In this document: positions 1-7,501 of the stretch, one piece after another
Position numbering within the stretch: position 1 is the first letter of the stretch
Layout of the letters: each line of letters begins with the position of its first letter
From: Cyanobacteria bacterium HKST-UBA02
GTDB taxonomy: Bacteria; Cyanobacteriota; Vampirovibrionia; Obscuribacterales; Obscuribacteraceae
Assembly: GCA_020431945.1 (NCBI GenBank)
Contig: JAGQHH010000233.1
Location: forward strand, 1-12,977
DNA: 12,977 nt
Direction: 5' to 3'
The notes under the pieces: generated by a model
The model's database searches: none
What the model was told of the DNA's origin: nothing
Seen by the model: only the letters and a program-made list of their open reading frames with translations
Program-made: the position numbers and the translations under genes

Positions 1-1
1 A

Positions 2-595
2 AGCCCGGTGGAAGCACCCGAAAAGATAATCAGCCAGCTCCCGGGCAAGGCCAATGCCGACGTCCATATCGGGCGCGCCCTGCCGGTGAGTTTCCATACA
101 AGCGACTATTTCGCCACGGTGATCGCCAATGCCGCCCTGGGCTATGACAGCTTCGCCTGCCGACTGGCCCCGGTCCGGGACAAATATGGTCTCACCTATG
201 GTATCTACTCGGTGATCGATGATCCCACAGTCAGGTTCGGTCCCTGGTTCATCAAATATTCGGTGAACCCGGAGAATCTCGATCGAGCCCAGGAGATCGT
301 CTCGTCCATCGTCGCCGACTATGTCAAAAATGGTATCACCACCAGCGAGCTGGAAACAGAAAAGGCTCACCTGGCAGGGGTATTCTCGGTCCAGCTCCGC
401 TCGCCCCGGAGAATCGCCGAGCGCCTGGCTCTCTATGAAGTGACCGGAATGGGCGCTTCTTATATGGATAACTATCCGGAGAATCTCGCCCGGGTGACAA
501 AAGAAGATGTGGACCGGGCGATCAGGAGCTATCTCGATATATCGAAAGGCTCGGTCATATCGGTCTCGGGAACCCTGGACGAAAAGAGCAAATGA
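2..595 (+). CDS. M16-family (insulinase-like) peptidase, C-terminal domain; 5' end outside window
   Basis: The frame is open to the left edge, so this is the 3' part of a longer gene; the GTG at 8 is internal (residues S-P precede it). About 197 residues are visible and match the C-terminal, non-catalytic domain of M16 zinc metallopeptidases. An opening P-G-K-A-N-A-D-V-H-I-G stretch is followed by N-A-A-L-G, then R-D-K-Y-G-L-T-Y, the family's conserved Arg/Tyr substrate-binding segment, and a closing helical part. The HxxEH zinc site belongs to the N-terminal domain and is not in the window, so activity cannot be judged; some M16 proteins are catalytically dead partners of an active one. Its TGA overlaps the ATG of the next gene (ATGA, 592-595), which points to translational coupling with the WG/TPR protein. 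The family call is confident; the substrate is unknown. Confidence 0.85.
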   Translation, partial: SPVEAPEKIISQLPGKANADVHIGRALPVSFHTSDYFATVIANAALGYDSFACRLAPVRDKYGLTYGIYSVIDDPTVRFGPWFIKYSVNPENLDRAQEIVSSIVADYVKNGITTSELETEKAHLAGVFSVQLRSPRRIAERLALYEVTGMGASYMDNYPENLARVTKEDVDRAIRSYLDISKGSVISVSGTLDEKSK

Positions 596-3500
596 GAAGA
601 AAAAGACGCGCAGCCACCCTGGCTCTCCTGGCAATGACCCTGACACTGCCGGCCCCGGCGGTGGCAACCGGAGTTGCCGGAAATACCGGAGACACTCCTG
701 TCAGGCTGGCTGCCCGGGGAAGGCTCGGTCTTACCGACCCGCATCTTTTCTATATCGACAATCAGGGCAAACGGGCGGTGCCCTACAGCTTCGAGCAGGC
801 CATGCCTTTCTCCGAAGGAGTCGCCCCGGTTCTTTTAGACCAGCAATGGTCTTATATAGATAAAACCGGCGATCTGAAAATCGGCGCCGACTACAAACTC
901 GCCAAGCCTTTTTCCGAAGGTATGGCAGCGGTGAAAGTAGGCGAGGACTGGGGCTTCATCGACAAATCCGGGGAGCTCAAGATCCAGCCGCGTTTCGCTG
1001 CCGTGAGACCCTTCCATGATGGTCTCGCCATTGCATTTGTGCGCAAGGGCTCGAAAGAATTCCAGGAGACTCCCGGAGACGATCTGAAAGCCCTTCTGGC
1101 CGATCCGAACCGGAGCAATATGCAGAAGGCCCTCCTGGCTATCGCCGGCTCTCGCAAAGCAGGGTTCATCGACAGAGACGGCAAATTCGTCATCCAGCCA
1201 GTCTATTCCTCCCTCATGGAATTCAGTGATGGTCTGGCTCTGGCCCGGGACAAAGACGGTTTCGCTTACTTAGACAAAACCGGGAAAGTCGCCCACAAAC
1301 CCCAGTGCACCAGAGCCGAATCCTTCTCCCAGGGACTCGCCGCCATCGAGGTGGACAAGAAATGGGGCTTTATAGACACCAGCGGCAGGACTGTGATCAA
1401 GCCTCGCTTCGAAGAAGCTGGAAGCTTCGAGGGCGACCTCGCCCCGGCCAGAGAAGACGGCAAGTTCGGCTTCATAGACCGCACCGGCAAGTGGCTGATC
1501 AAGCCCCAATTCGACATGGTCTGGGAAGGCTTCCGGGACGGCACCGCGGTAGTCGGCAAAGACGTCTCCCCTATAAAAAATAGCTTCGCAGACATCACCA
1601 GATTCGGTGACGGTTATATCATCACCAGAAAAAAGGGAGCGAGCGATGATTTCGACGAATCGACCACTCCCCTTTTGCCGGGCTATTTCGCCTATCCCGA
1701 TTTGAAATTCGCCCTGGTTACCAGAGACGGGAAGGAGCTGTGCAAGTTCGAGTACGAGCAGATAGGCAGGCTCGCCGACGGTTTGCGCTCGGCGAAGATA
1801 GACGGCAGTTTCGGCTATATAGACAATTTCGGAAATCTCATAATCAAGCCGCAGTACAAATGGGCCAATGATTTCTCCGAAGGCATCGCCCTGGTGAGAG
1901 AAGGCAGCAGCAAGTCCAGGAACGCCGAGCGAGCCGAGACTCTCCTCAAGCACTCGGTACCATCCCTGGTGAACGATCCCGCGCTCATCGAGAAAGACAT
2001 CGCCGTAGCCGACCAGGTCATAGTTTTGGATCCGGAAAATACCCAGGCCCTGAGAGACCGGGGTTATCTGAAATGCTGCCTGGGGCAGTTCGAGAAATCC
2101 CTGGATGATTTCAGCAAGGTGATCGAACTCTGCCCCACCTCCAAAGAAGGCTATTACTGGCGCGGTCACTCATATATGCAGCTCGAGAAATATGCCAGCG
2201 CCCTGGGGGATTTTCTGAAAGCATCCAGAACCGATCCTAGAGATCCGAGAATCTATGCTGCCTCGGCAGTAGCCGTGCTGAAACTGGACAAGCCCGATGC
2301 CGCCCTCAAAGCAATCAATGCCGCCATAAAAATCGTCTCGGATCCTTATTACAAGAATATCCGTGCCGATATCTACGACCGCCTGGGCAAGCCGGAACAG
2401 GCACTCAAGGACAGGTGGAACGGCCGCCTGGCGAGCAATCCTTTCCCCTGGCCGGCCTGGCCCGAGTCCCTGAGCGATCTCGAGGCCGAGACCAGGAAGA
2501 AAGAGAAAGCATATGAGGCGCTGAAAGGCAAAGACAACAAAGAAGCTCTCGCCTTTGCCGCCACGGATCTGGCCGATGCCATCGACGCTCTCAGACGGCT
2601 GAAAGCAAGAGAGAAGAAAATGCTCGAGCTCGAGGATCTGTACAAGCGCTCTCTCAACCTGCGCCAGGAAGCTCTCGATGCCATCGGCTCCAGCAGTCCG
2701 GTGAATCAAGGTCGTGTTCGCACCCTGAAAGCCGATCGAGCCAATTCGATGGCCCAGCTATCGAGCTGGTACTCTCAGGCTGGCAGTCTGGAGGAAGCCG
2801 ATAAGCTGGTCAACCAGGCCCTGGAGCAGGCCCGGGACATCAACGACAGCATAAAGATAGCCGACTATCTCAATGACCTCGCTCGCATTCATCTAAACCG
2901 CAAAGACAATGTCAAAGCCCAGGAATGCCTGGAGGAATCCCTGAAGATTACCGATGGCGCCACCAGCAATCTGATGAAGATCGTCAGGGGTCAGACCCTG
3001 AGCATCTATGCCATGCTCCTCAGCCGCACCGGTCAGGAATCCGGGTCCCAGAACAAGCTCGAGGAAGCCAGCCACCTTCTCAAGTTCGGCTCCGGCCTCG
3101 CTTATATGCCCAGCCCGCCCCGGGCGGCCAGGGACGCCACCGCTTCGGACATGCTCGAGCTGGCTATCCAGTGTCACGGTCTTTTCCTCCTCGATACCAG
3201 CCGGCAGTTCGCCAATAAAGCCATGGAGCTGGCAGAGAGCCAGGAGAAGAAAGACCAGGAGACGAAGAAAAGAATCAACAATTTCCTCAAAGGATCTCTG
3301 CCTGCCGAGCCGGTGGATCTCCCCCTCACCAAGGAATTTCTCGTGGCCCAGACCGCCGAGCTGGCAGGGGATCTACTCTCAGCCGAGAGCTTTTACAATC
3401 GCTGTGTCGAGAAAGAAAGCAAGTTCGAGCCTTCCTATGTCGCCCTGGGAAGAATCAACAGGCTCACCGGAAGCCTCAGTAAAGCCGAGAAGATGGTGAA

Positions 3501-3681
3501 AAAAGCAATTGCCATCAATCCCAATCATGTCCAGGCATGGCTCGAGCTCTCCCGGATCAACCTCGAGCGGGGTCGCAAACGTCAGGCCCTGACAGCCATA
3601 GAAGAAGCCCTCAATATCGATCCCGACAACCAGATGGCACGCTTCGAGAAAGAGAAGCTCGAAAGAGAAGCGACTCTCTAG
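592..3681 (+). CDS. Large exported WG-repeat and TPR protein
   Basis: The product has 1029 residues. Residues 1-26 form a Sec signal peptide: a basic M-R-R-K-R-R start, a hydrophobic core, and A-V-A just before the mature part. Residues about 47-440 hold seven to eight WG-type repeats of the form F-S-E-G-x-A-x-V ... W-G-F-I-D-K-S-G-x-x-x-I-x-P-x-F, clearest at 73-98, 107-135, 246-273 and 279-307. TPR units follow at about 466-600, a charged coiled-coil-like stretch at about 628-700, and further TPRs at about 715-790 and 915-1015, the last with the typical A-I-x-I-N-P-N-H spacing. No catalytic motif is visible. WG repeats are thought to form beta-propeller-like binding surfaces and TPRs bind proteins, so a scaffold or binding role outside the cytoplasm is inferred. 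The start is fixed by the ATGA overlap with the M16 gene; its Shine-Dalgarno is weak, consistent with coupling. The stop lies in the CTAG shared with the convergent antiporter gene. Confidence 0.85.
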   Translation: MRRKRRAATLALLAMTLTLPAPAVATGVAGNTGDTPVRLAARGRLGLTDPHLFYIDNQGKRAVPYSFEQAMPFSEGVAPVLLDQQWSYIDKTGDLKIGADYKLAKPFSEGMAAVKVGEDWGFIDKSGELKIQPRFAAVRPFHDGLAIAFVRKGSKEFQETPGDDLKALLADPNRSNMQKALLAIAGSRKAGFIDRDGKFVIQPVYSSLMEFSDGLALARDKDGFAYLDKTGKVAHKPQCTRAESFSQGLAAIEVDKKWGFIDTSGRTVIKPRFEEAGSFEGDLAPAREDGKFGFIDRTGKWLIKPQFDMVWEGFRDGTAVVGKDVSPIKNSFADITRFGDGYIITRKKGASDDFDESTTPLLPGYFAYPDLKFALVTRDGKELCKFEYEQIGRLADGLRSAKIDGSFGYIDNFGNLIIKPQYKWANDFSEGIALVREGSSKSRNAERAETLLKHSVPSLVNDPALIEKDIAVADQVIVLDPENTQALRDRGYLKCCLGQFEKSLDDFSKVIELCPTSKEGYYWRGHSYMQLEKYASALGDFLKASRTDPRDPRIYAASAVAVLKLDKPDAALKAINAAIKIVSDPYYKNIRADIYDRLGKPEQALKDRWNGRLASNPFPWPAWPESLSDLEAETRKKEKAYEALKGKDNKEALAFAATDLADAIDALRRLKAREKKMLELEDLYKRSLNLRQEALDAIGSSSPVNQGRVRTLKADRANSMAQLSSWYSQAGSLEEADKLVNQALEQARDINDSIKIADYLNDLARIHLNRKDNVKAQECLEESLKITDGATSNLMKIVRGQTLSIYAMLLSRTGQESGSQNKLEEASHLLKFGSGLAYMPSPPRAARDATASDMLELAIQCHGLFLLDTSRQFANKAMELAESQEKKDQETKKRINNFLKGSLPAEPVDLPLTKEFLVAQTAELAGDLLSAESFYNRCVEKESKFEPSYVALGRINRLTGSLSKAEKMVKKAIAINPNHVQAWLELSRINLERGRKRQALTAIEEALNIDPDNQMARFEKEKLEREATL

Positions 3682-6212
3682 AGAACGTAGACACCGACGA
3701 TACAGTCGGCCTGCTGCATTACAGTCCTGACGATCTGACCGAGATAAAGCTGTTTGGTCGGCCGGCGCTCGCCGCCCATGATGATGGCATCGGCGCCGAT
3801 CTCTTTGGCCACCGAGAGAATCGCGCCGGCAGCGGTTTCGGCTTCCCGGACCAGGGTCTCGATCTCGACCTCGAAAGCTCTTCCGAGCTTGTAAGTGCTC
3901 TCGGCAATGTCCTCGGTGAGAAACTTGACCGTGCGGCTGGGATCGCGTACGGACTCCACCACCGACAGGAAAGTGACATGAGCGCCGGTATCCCGGGCGA
4001 TCACCAGGCCTAGCTCGGTGGACTTGAGCGAAGTCTCGGAGCCGATGGTGGGAATGAGAATCTTCTTGATGGGCTTGCCTTCATCCTTGTCCGGTCGCCT
4101 GATCACGAAGACCGGGCAGGGGCTGTCCGCCACCACGGCATCCACTGTTTCGCCGAAGACCGAAGGGTTGTTCTCGGAAGCCCTGGTGGCCCCCATCAAA
4201 ATAAGCTGGTAGCCGAGTCTGGCCTCTTCTAGAATTTTTGCGGCCCGGTCATCGCCTTTGGCCTGCCGTCTGATCATCGTGACTTTCTGGGTGGTGGCGA
4301 TCTCGCTCATAGTCGGCATCATCGCCTCGACCTTGGACTCGGTCTCTTTTTCTTCTCCCTCTTGGAACACAGTGAGGGCAGTAGCCTCGAGCATATGATC
4401 CGTGCCCAGGGCCCTCAGGATATGAGCGCTGATCGGGGCATAAGTACCACCGCCGGTGGGGACCAGCACCCTGGTGATACCAGAGAGGTGCGTGGTGGCT
4501 TTGGCTTCTTCTTTGTCCAGACGCTCCTGCTCCGCATCTCCGATGGTGACATGCTTGAGGGCCCACTTCATCAGTGGCGGTGTGATGGCGGTGGTGAGAA
4601 GGGACATGACGATGATGATGGAAAGAAGCTCGACGGTAATGATTCCCATGGAATAACCGAGGATGCCGACGATCAGTCCCATGGCTCCCGGAGCGTTGGC
4701 GCCGAAGCCGAGACAGAGAGCTTCCCATTTGCTGAGCCCGCCCCATTTGCCCCCGACGAAATTGGCGCCTACTTTGCTGGCGCAAGCAACCAGGGTCATG
4801 CCGATAGTAAGGAAGAAAAGCATGGGATCGGCCAGGAGTTGCAGATTGACATGCAGACCGGCAGCAGCAAAAAAGATCGGGGCGAAGATTCCCATGGTGA
4901 TCACCTCGAAAGAGTGGATCACCCGTTTGCCCACAATGGGGGTCTGGGAAAGAAGGAATCCGCAGATGAAAGCACCGAGGACGACGTGCACCCCGACAAA
5001 CTGCGTGAAAGCGGCGCTGAGAAGGAGGAGCACAGTGACCGCGGTGACCAGGGCATCGTCTTTCTCTGTGCGATCGTTTATCCAGCGCAGGAGGTTGAAG
5101 AAATACTTGCGGCCAAGAAATGCCACGATCAGGAAGGCGGCGGTTCCCACCGGCGCTTTGAGAAGCTCGGGACCGACGGTGGAATGGGCGCTTGCCAGGG
5201 CCGCCACCAGGGCGAGGATGATACAGCCCACGGTATCATGCACCAGGGCGGTGGCAAGGATCACCTGGGCGACATTCCGGCGCAGGAGCTTCATATCCAT
5301 GAGAATCTTGGCGATCACCGGCACCGAGGAGACAGCGAATACGGTGCCCAGGAAAAGAGCCACGATCAGACGGTGTCCCGGATTGAGCAGGATATCGGCG
5401 GGGATGAGATAAGCGAAGCCGAAGCCTGCCGAGAAGGGCACGAGTATGCCCAGGACCGAAGCCCCCAGGGCCGACTTGCCCTGGGCTTTGATCAGCTCGA
5501 CATCGGTCTCGAGACCGGTGAGCATGAGAAGGAAGATCACTCCGAACCAGGAGACGACTTCCAGGAGATTATTCTGATTGGTGGAGACCGGGAAGATGAG
5601 CCCGGCGAAATCCGGAAAGACCGTGCCGAAAACCGACTTGCCCAGGATAATCCCAGCCAGCATCTGGCCGATGACCGCAGGCTGGCCGAAACTGACCACT
5701 ATCTGACCGCATATGAAAGCAGCGGTTAGAAGAATCGCTATCTGGAGAAGCAGGAGGAGCACTTGATGCTCTCCGAGCATCTTGACGTCGAACTTGCCGC
5801 CTTCTCTGAAGATCGGCTCCATACTGCTGGCTTTCTCCCGCAGGCTCTCGGCCCACTTGCGGGCGAGATGCTCCTGGGTGGAGCCGAAAACTTGAGCGTC
5901 CCGCTGAGAGGGCAGGGCGATGACATAATCGCCCAGGACAACGGCATAGCTTCCGTCGGGCCTCAGGGCCGCCTTGATGTCCTGGGGTTTGAGCTCGGGC
6001 TTGGTGAGAATCTCGTTGACTTTGGCGGTTATATGAGAGGCCCGCACCGACGCCTCCTCGCCATCCCCGTCCGTTACTAGAAATGCCGCTCCGCCGGCGA
6101 CCCGCACGGCGGAGAAGTCATAAGTCTCCCAGGCCGCGGCTTCGGTGATGCCCGAGAGACCGAGGACAATGGCTGATACAAGAACCAGCAGGGTGGCTTT
6201 GAGGATTTTCAA
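3678..6212 (-). CDS. CPA2-type cation:proton antiporter with exported N-terminal domain and two C-terminal USP domains
   Basis: The product has 844 residues. It starts at TTG (6212-6210), the only start codon before an in-frame TAA at 6234-6236, with a weak GAG ribosome site. Residues 1-26 look like a signal peptide ending T-E-A-A-A. Residues 27-140 form an extracytoplasmic domain (V-R-V-A-G-G-A-A-F ... V-V-L-G-D-Y-V-I-A-L). Residues about 148-552 are a multi-span Na+/H+ exchanger domain of the Kef/NapA class, with S-S-V-P-V-I at 295-300 and the ion-site helix A-L-V-H-D-T-V-G at 322-329. Here His325 precedes Asp326, where electrogenic relatives have Asp-Asp. Two universal-stress-protein domains follow (about 579-706 and 716-844). 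Their nucleotide-loop motif is altered: the first reads G-x2-R-x9-G-E instead of G-x2-G-x9-G-S/T. The likely role is K+ or Na+/H+ exchange for pH or ion balance, tuned through the USP domains. It may share a transcript with the DUF962 gene 59 nt upstream. The transported ion is not determined. Confidence 0.88.
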   Translation of the reverse strand: MKILKATLLVLVSAIVLGLSGITEAAAWETYDFSAVRVAGGAAFLVTDGDGEEASVRASHITAKVNEILTKPELKPQDIKAALRPDGSYAVVLGDYVIALPSQRDAQVFGSTQEHLARKWAESLREKASSMEPIFREGGKFDVKMLGEHQVLLLLLQIAILLTAAFICGQIVVSFGQPAVIGQMLAGIILGKSVFGTVFPDFAGLIFPVSTNQNNLLEVVSWFGVIFLLMLTGLETDVELIKAQGKSALGASVLGILVPFSAGFGFAYLIPADILLNPGHRLIVALFLGTVFAVSSVPVIAKILMDMKLLRRNVAQVILATALVHDTVGCIILALVAALASAHSTVGPELLKAPVGTAAFLIVAFLGRKYFFNLLRWINDRTEKDDALVTAVTVLLLLSAAFTQFVGVHVVLGAFICGFLLSQTPIVGKRVIHSFEVITMGIFAPIFFAAAGLHVNLQLLADPMLFFLTIGMTLVACASKVGANFVGGKWGGLSKWEALCLGFGANAPGAMGLIVGILGYSMGIITVELLSIIIVMSLLTTAITPPLMKWALKHVTIGDAEQERLDKEEAKATTHLSGITRVLVPTGGGTYAPISAHILRALGTDHMLEATALTVFQEGEEKETESKVEAMMPTMSEIATTQKVTMIRRQAKGDDRAAKILEEARLGYQLILMGATRASENNPSVFGETVDAVVADSPCPVFVIRRPDKDEGKPIKKILIPTIGSETSLKSTELGLVIARDTGAHVTFLSVVESVRDPSRTVKFLTEDIAESTYKLGRAFEVEIETLVREAETAAGAILSVAKEIGADAIIMGGERRPTKQLYLGQIVRTVMQQADCIVGVYVL

Positions 6213-6271
6213 GGGCTCTCGGAAAACTGTCGATTACTGGTAACAGGAGAATTATTCCATAGATATATACA

Positions 6272-6616
6272 TCAGTGCGATCCGTTATTTCCGGATTTGC
6301 CGTTGAGCCTGAGACCAGCCTGTCTGGCAGTACCGATCCACTCGGTGCCGACGAAGACCAGGGCGGAAAGGAGGGTATATGGATGCCTGTTATCGGACAA
6401 AAGGACAGGCTTGTTTTTCTCGAAGACGAAATGCCCGATGAATTGCAAGATCCAACCCCCGGAAAAAAGGACCAGGGCTCTTTTCCAGTCGAAAAAGAAC
6501 ATGGGGATGGCCAGACAGATCATGGGCACCCCCAGGAGGTGTGTCATCCGGCACCCCGTGGTGGTGTGCTGACTGCGATAATAGGCCAGGTGCCGTTTCA
6601 TGAAAGAATCGCTCAT
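6272..6616 (-). CDS. DUF962 / Mpo1-like small membrane protein
   Basis: This 114-residue protein shows the DUF962 (Mpo1-like) signature. It has H17, then T-H-L-L-G-V-P at 25-31, a hydrophobic segment at about 28-50, and the strongly conserved G-W-I-L-Q-F-I-G-H-F-V-F-E-K block at 54-67 with its key His and Glu, followed by K-P and a last hydrophobic segment at about 80-92. Yeast Mpo1, the founding member, is an Fe2+-dependent dioxygenase in alpha-oxidation of 2-hydroxy fatty acids. The histidines likely to bind metal are present here, so a lipid-related membrane enzyme is plausible, but bacterial members are poorly characterised. The ATG at 6616 gives the full N-terminus; its ribosome site is poor, and Met6 is an alternative start. 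It precedes the antiporter on the same strand. Confidence 0.8.
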   Translation of the reverse strand: MSDSFMKRHLAYYRSQHTTTGCRMTHLLGVPMICLAIPMFFFDWKRALVLFSGGWILQFIGHFVFEKNKPVLLSDNRHPYTLLSALVFVGTEWIGTARQAGLRLNGKSGNNGSH

Positions 6617-6830
6617 ACCACTACTTTACAAGCTTTCCGGGATTTTCGAAAGTCATCCTCGGGGAAACCGGCTACTGGAGCCTGTTTCCGGGCACGGTCC
6701 GGAGCGTTCCCCGGGTTCTGCCGGAGAATTGCTCGAAACCGGACCCTATGGCTCGAAACAGGTTCTTATCCGGGGAATTCTCGGCTAAAATATCAGTAGG
6801 CCGATACCCGAGGGGTTCAGAAAGAAGAAG
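6617..6830. other. Divergent intergenic region between the DUF962-like and GGDEF-family genes
   Basis: This 214-nt spacer carries the upstream signals of two divergent genes. The nonamer GCTCGAAAC occurs twice in direct orientation, at 6731-6739 and 6751-6759, exactly 20 nt apart (about two helical turns). A 6-bp inverted repeat, GGAAAC (6663-6668) with GTTTCC (6684-6689), lies further left. I see no convincing small ORF or RNA gene. On the minus strand a TAAAGT about 12 nt before the DUF962-like ATG is a weak -10 candidate with no clear -35. Confidence 0.5.
6763..6791 (+). promoter_or_regulatory. Candidate promoter for the GGDEF-family gene
   Basis: TTCTTA (6763-6768) and TAAAAT (6786-6791) are separated by 17 nt. 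The -10 differs from TATAAT at one position; the -35 matches TTGACA at only three of six. The start codon lies about 40 nt downstream, after a purine-rich ribosome site (6819-6830). The direct GCTCGAAAC repeats end just upstream of the -35. It is a weak candidate. Confidence 0.35.
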
Positions 6831-7499
6831 ATGGGAAGAGACGACGACGATCGCGAAGGCTGGTCCTACGCCCGGGAGACCAAGTTCACCCAGATGGTGA
6901 AAAAGACCCAGGACGACCGGCAGAAGTTCAAGGAAGAGCAGCAGCAGCGTTCGCTTGACCGATCCAGACAATTCATCTCGGACGACAAGCTCGAGCACTT
7001 CGAGAAAGTAAGCATGCTCGACAAGTCCACAGGTCTTTTCAACTTCAAGACATTCATGCGCAAGCTCGAATATGAGCTCAAGCGAGCCAAGCGCTATAAG
7101 CGTCCCTGCTCGATCCTGATCGTCGAGATAGACGACATGGAGACCTATAGCCGCCAGTACGGCTCGATGATCGTCGAAGACATGCTTCGCTCCACCACCA
7201 AAATCATCAACAAAGCCATCCGTGACGTGGATATTCCGGGACGCTGCTCGGACAATCGCCTGGCAGTGATTTTCCCTGAGACCTATTCATCCCGGGCCGT
7301 AGTCGTGGGCGAACGTATAAGAGAAAGGCTGAAAGGGACCTCTATAAGCGAAGAGCTCAAGCACCTGCGAGTGACTTGCAGTGTCGGCGTGGTCTCATTC
7401 CCGACCCATGCCCGCAACGAGATGGACCTGGTCGACCGGGCCCTGGAGTTCCTGGCCAATGCCCAGGGCGAAGGCGGAGACCGGGTCAACAACGGCTGA
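6831..7499 (+). CDS. Degenerate GGDEF-domain protein (probably not an active diguanylate cyclase)
   Basis: The product has 222 residues. Residues 1-55 are highly charged and probably helical or coiled coil, with no membrane segment or known sensor domain. Residues about 57-212 follow the GGDEF fold: S-M-L-D-K-S-T-G-L-F-N at 61-71 matches the usual D-x-L-T-G-L-x-N opening, the core strand S-I-L-I-V-E-I-D-D is at 94-102, and V-T-C-S-V-G-V-V-S-F-P at 181-191 matches the usual S-x-G-V-A strand. The signature position reads S-D-N-R-L (140-144) instead of G-G-D-E-F, and the F-K-x-x-N-D substrate segment is replaced by M-E-T-Y-S-R (103-108). These losses argue against c-di-GMP synthesis; a binding or regulatory role is inferred. 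The ATG has a purine-rich Shine-Dalgarno immediately upstream. Only 2 nt separate its stop from that of the convergent gene. Confidence 0.85.
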   Translation: MGRDDDDREGWSYARETKFTQMVKKTQDDRQKFKEEQQQRSLDRSRQFISDDKLEHFEKVSMLDKSTGLFNFKTFMRKLEYELKRAKRYKRPCSILIVEIDDMETYSRQYGSMIVEDMLRSTTKIINKAIRDVDIPGRCSDNRLAVIFPETYSSRAVVVGERIRERLKGTSISEELKHLRVTCSVGVVSFPTHARNEMDLVDRALEFLANAQGEGGDRVNNG

Positions 7500-7501
7500 T
7501 T

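Noticed and set aside
1270..2169. A 299-codon open frame on the minus strand, antisense to the WG repeats
   Set aside because: The plus frame carries regular WG repeats and continues into TPRs. The antisense frame only reflects the repeat and has no independent support.
3537..4013. A plus-strand open frame crossing the convergent gene junction
   Set aside because: It is out of frame with the WG/TPR protein and antisense to the second USP domain, whose motifs are clear. It is a shadow frame.
4362..5729. A 455-codon open frame on the plus strand, antisense to the antiporter gene
   Set aside because: Its translation is rich in H, D, G and E with no hydrophobic cores or family motif, and it has no ribosome site. 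It is a mirror of the GC-rich codon use of the antiporter, whose membrane and USP motifs are unmistakable.
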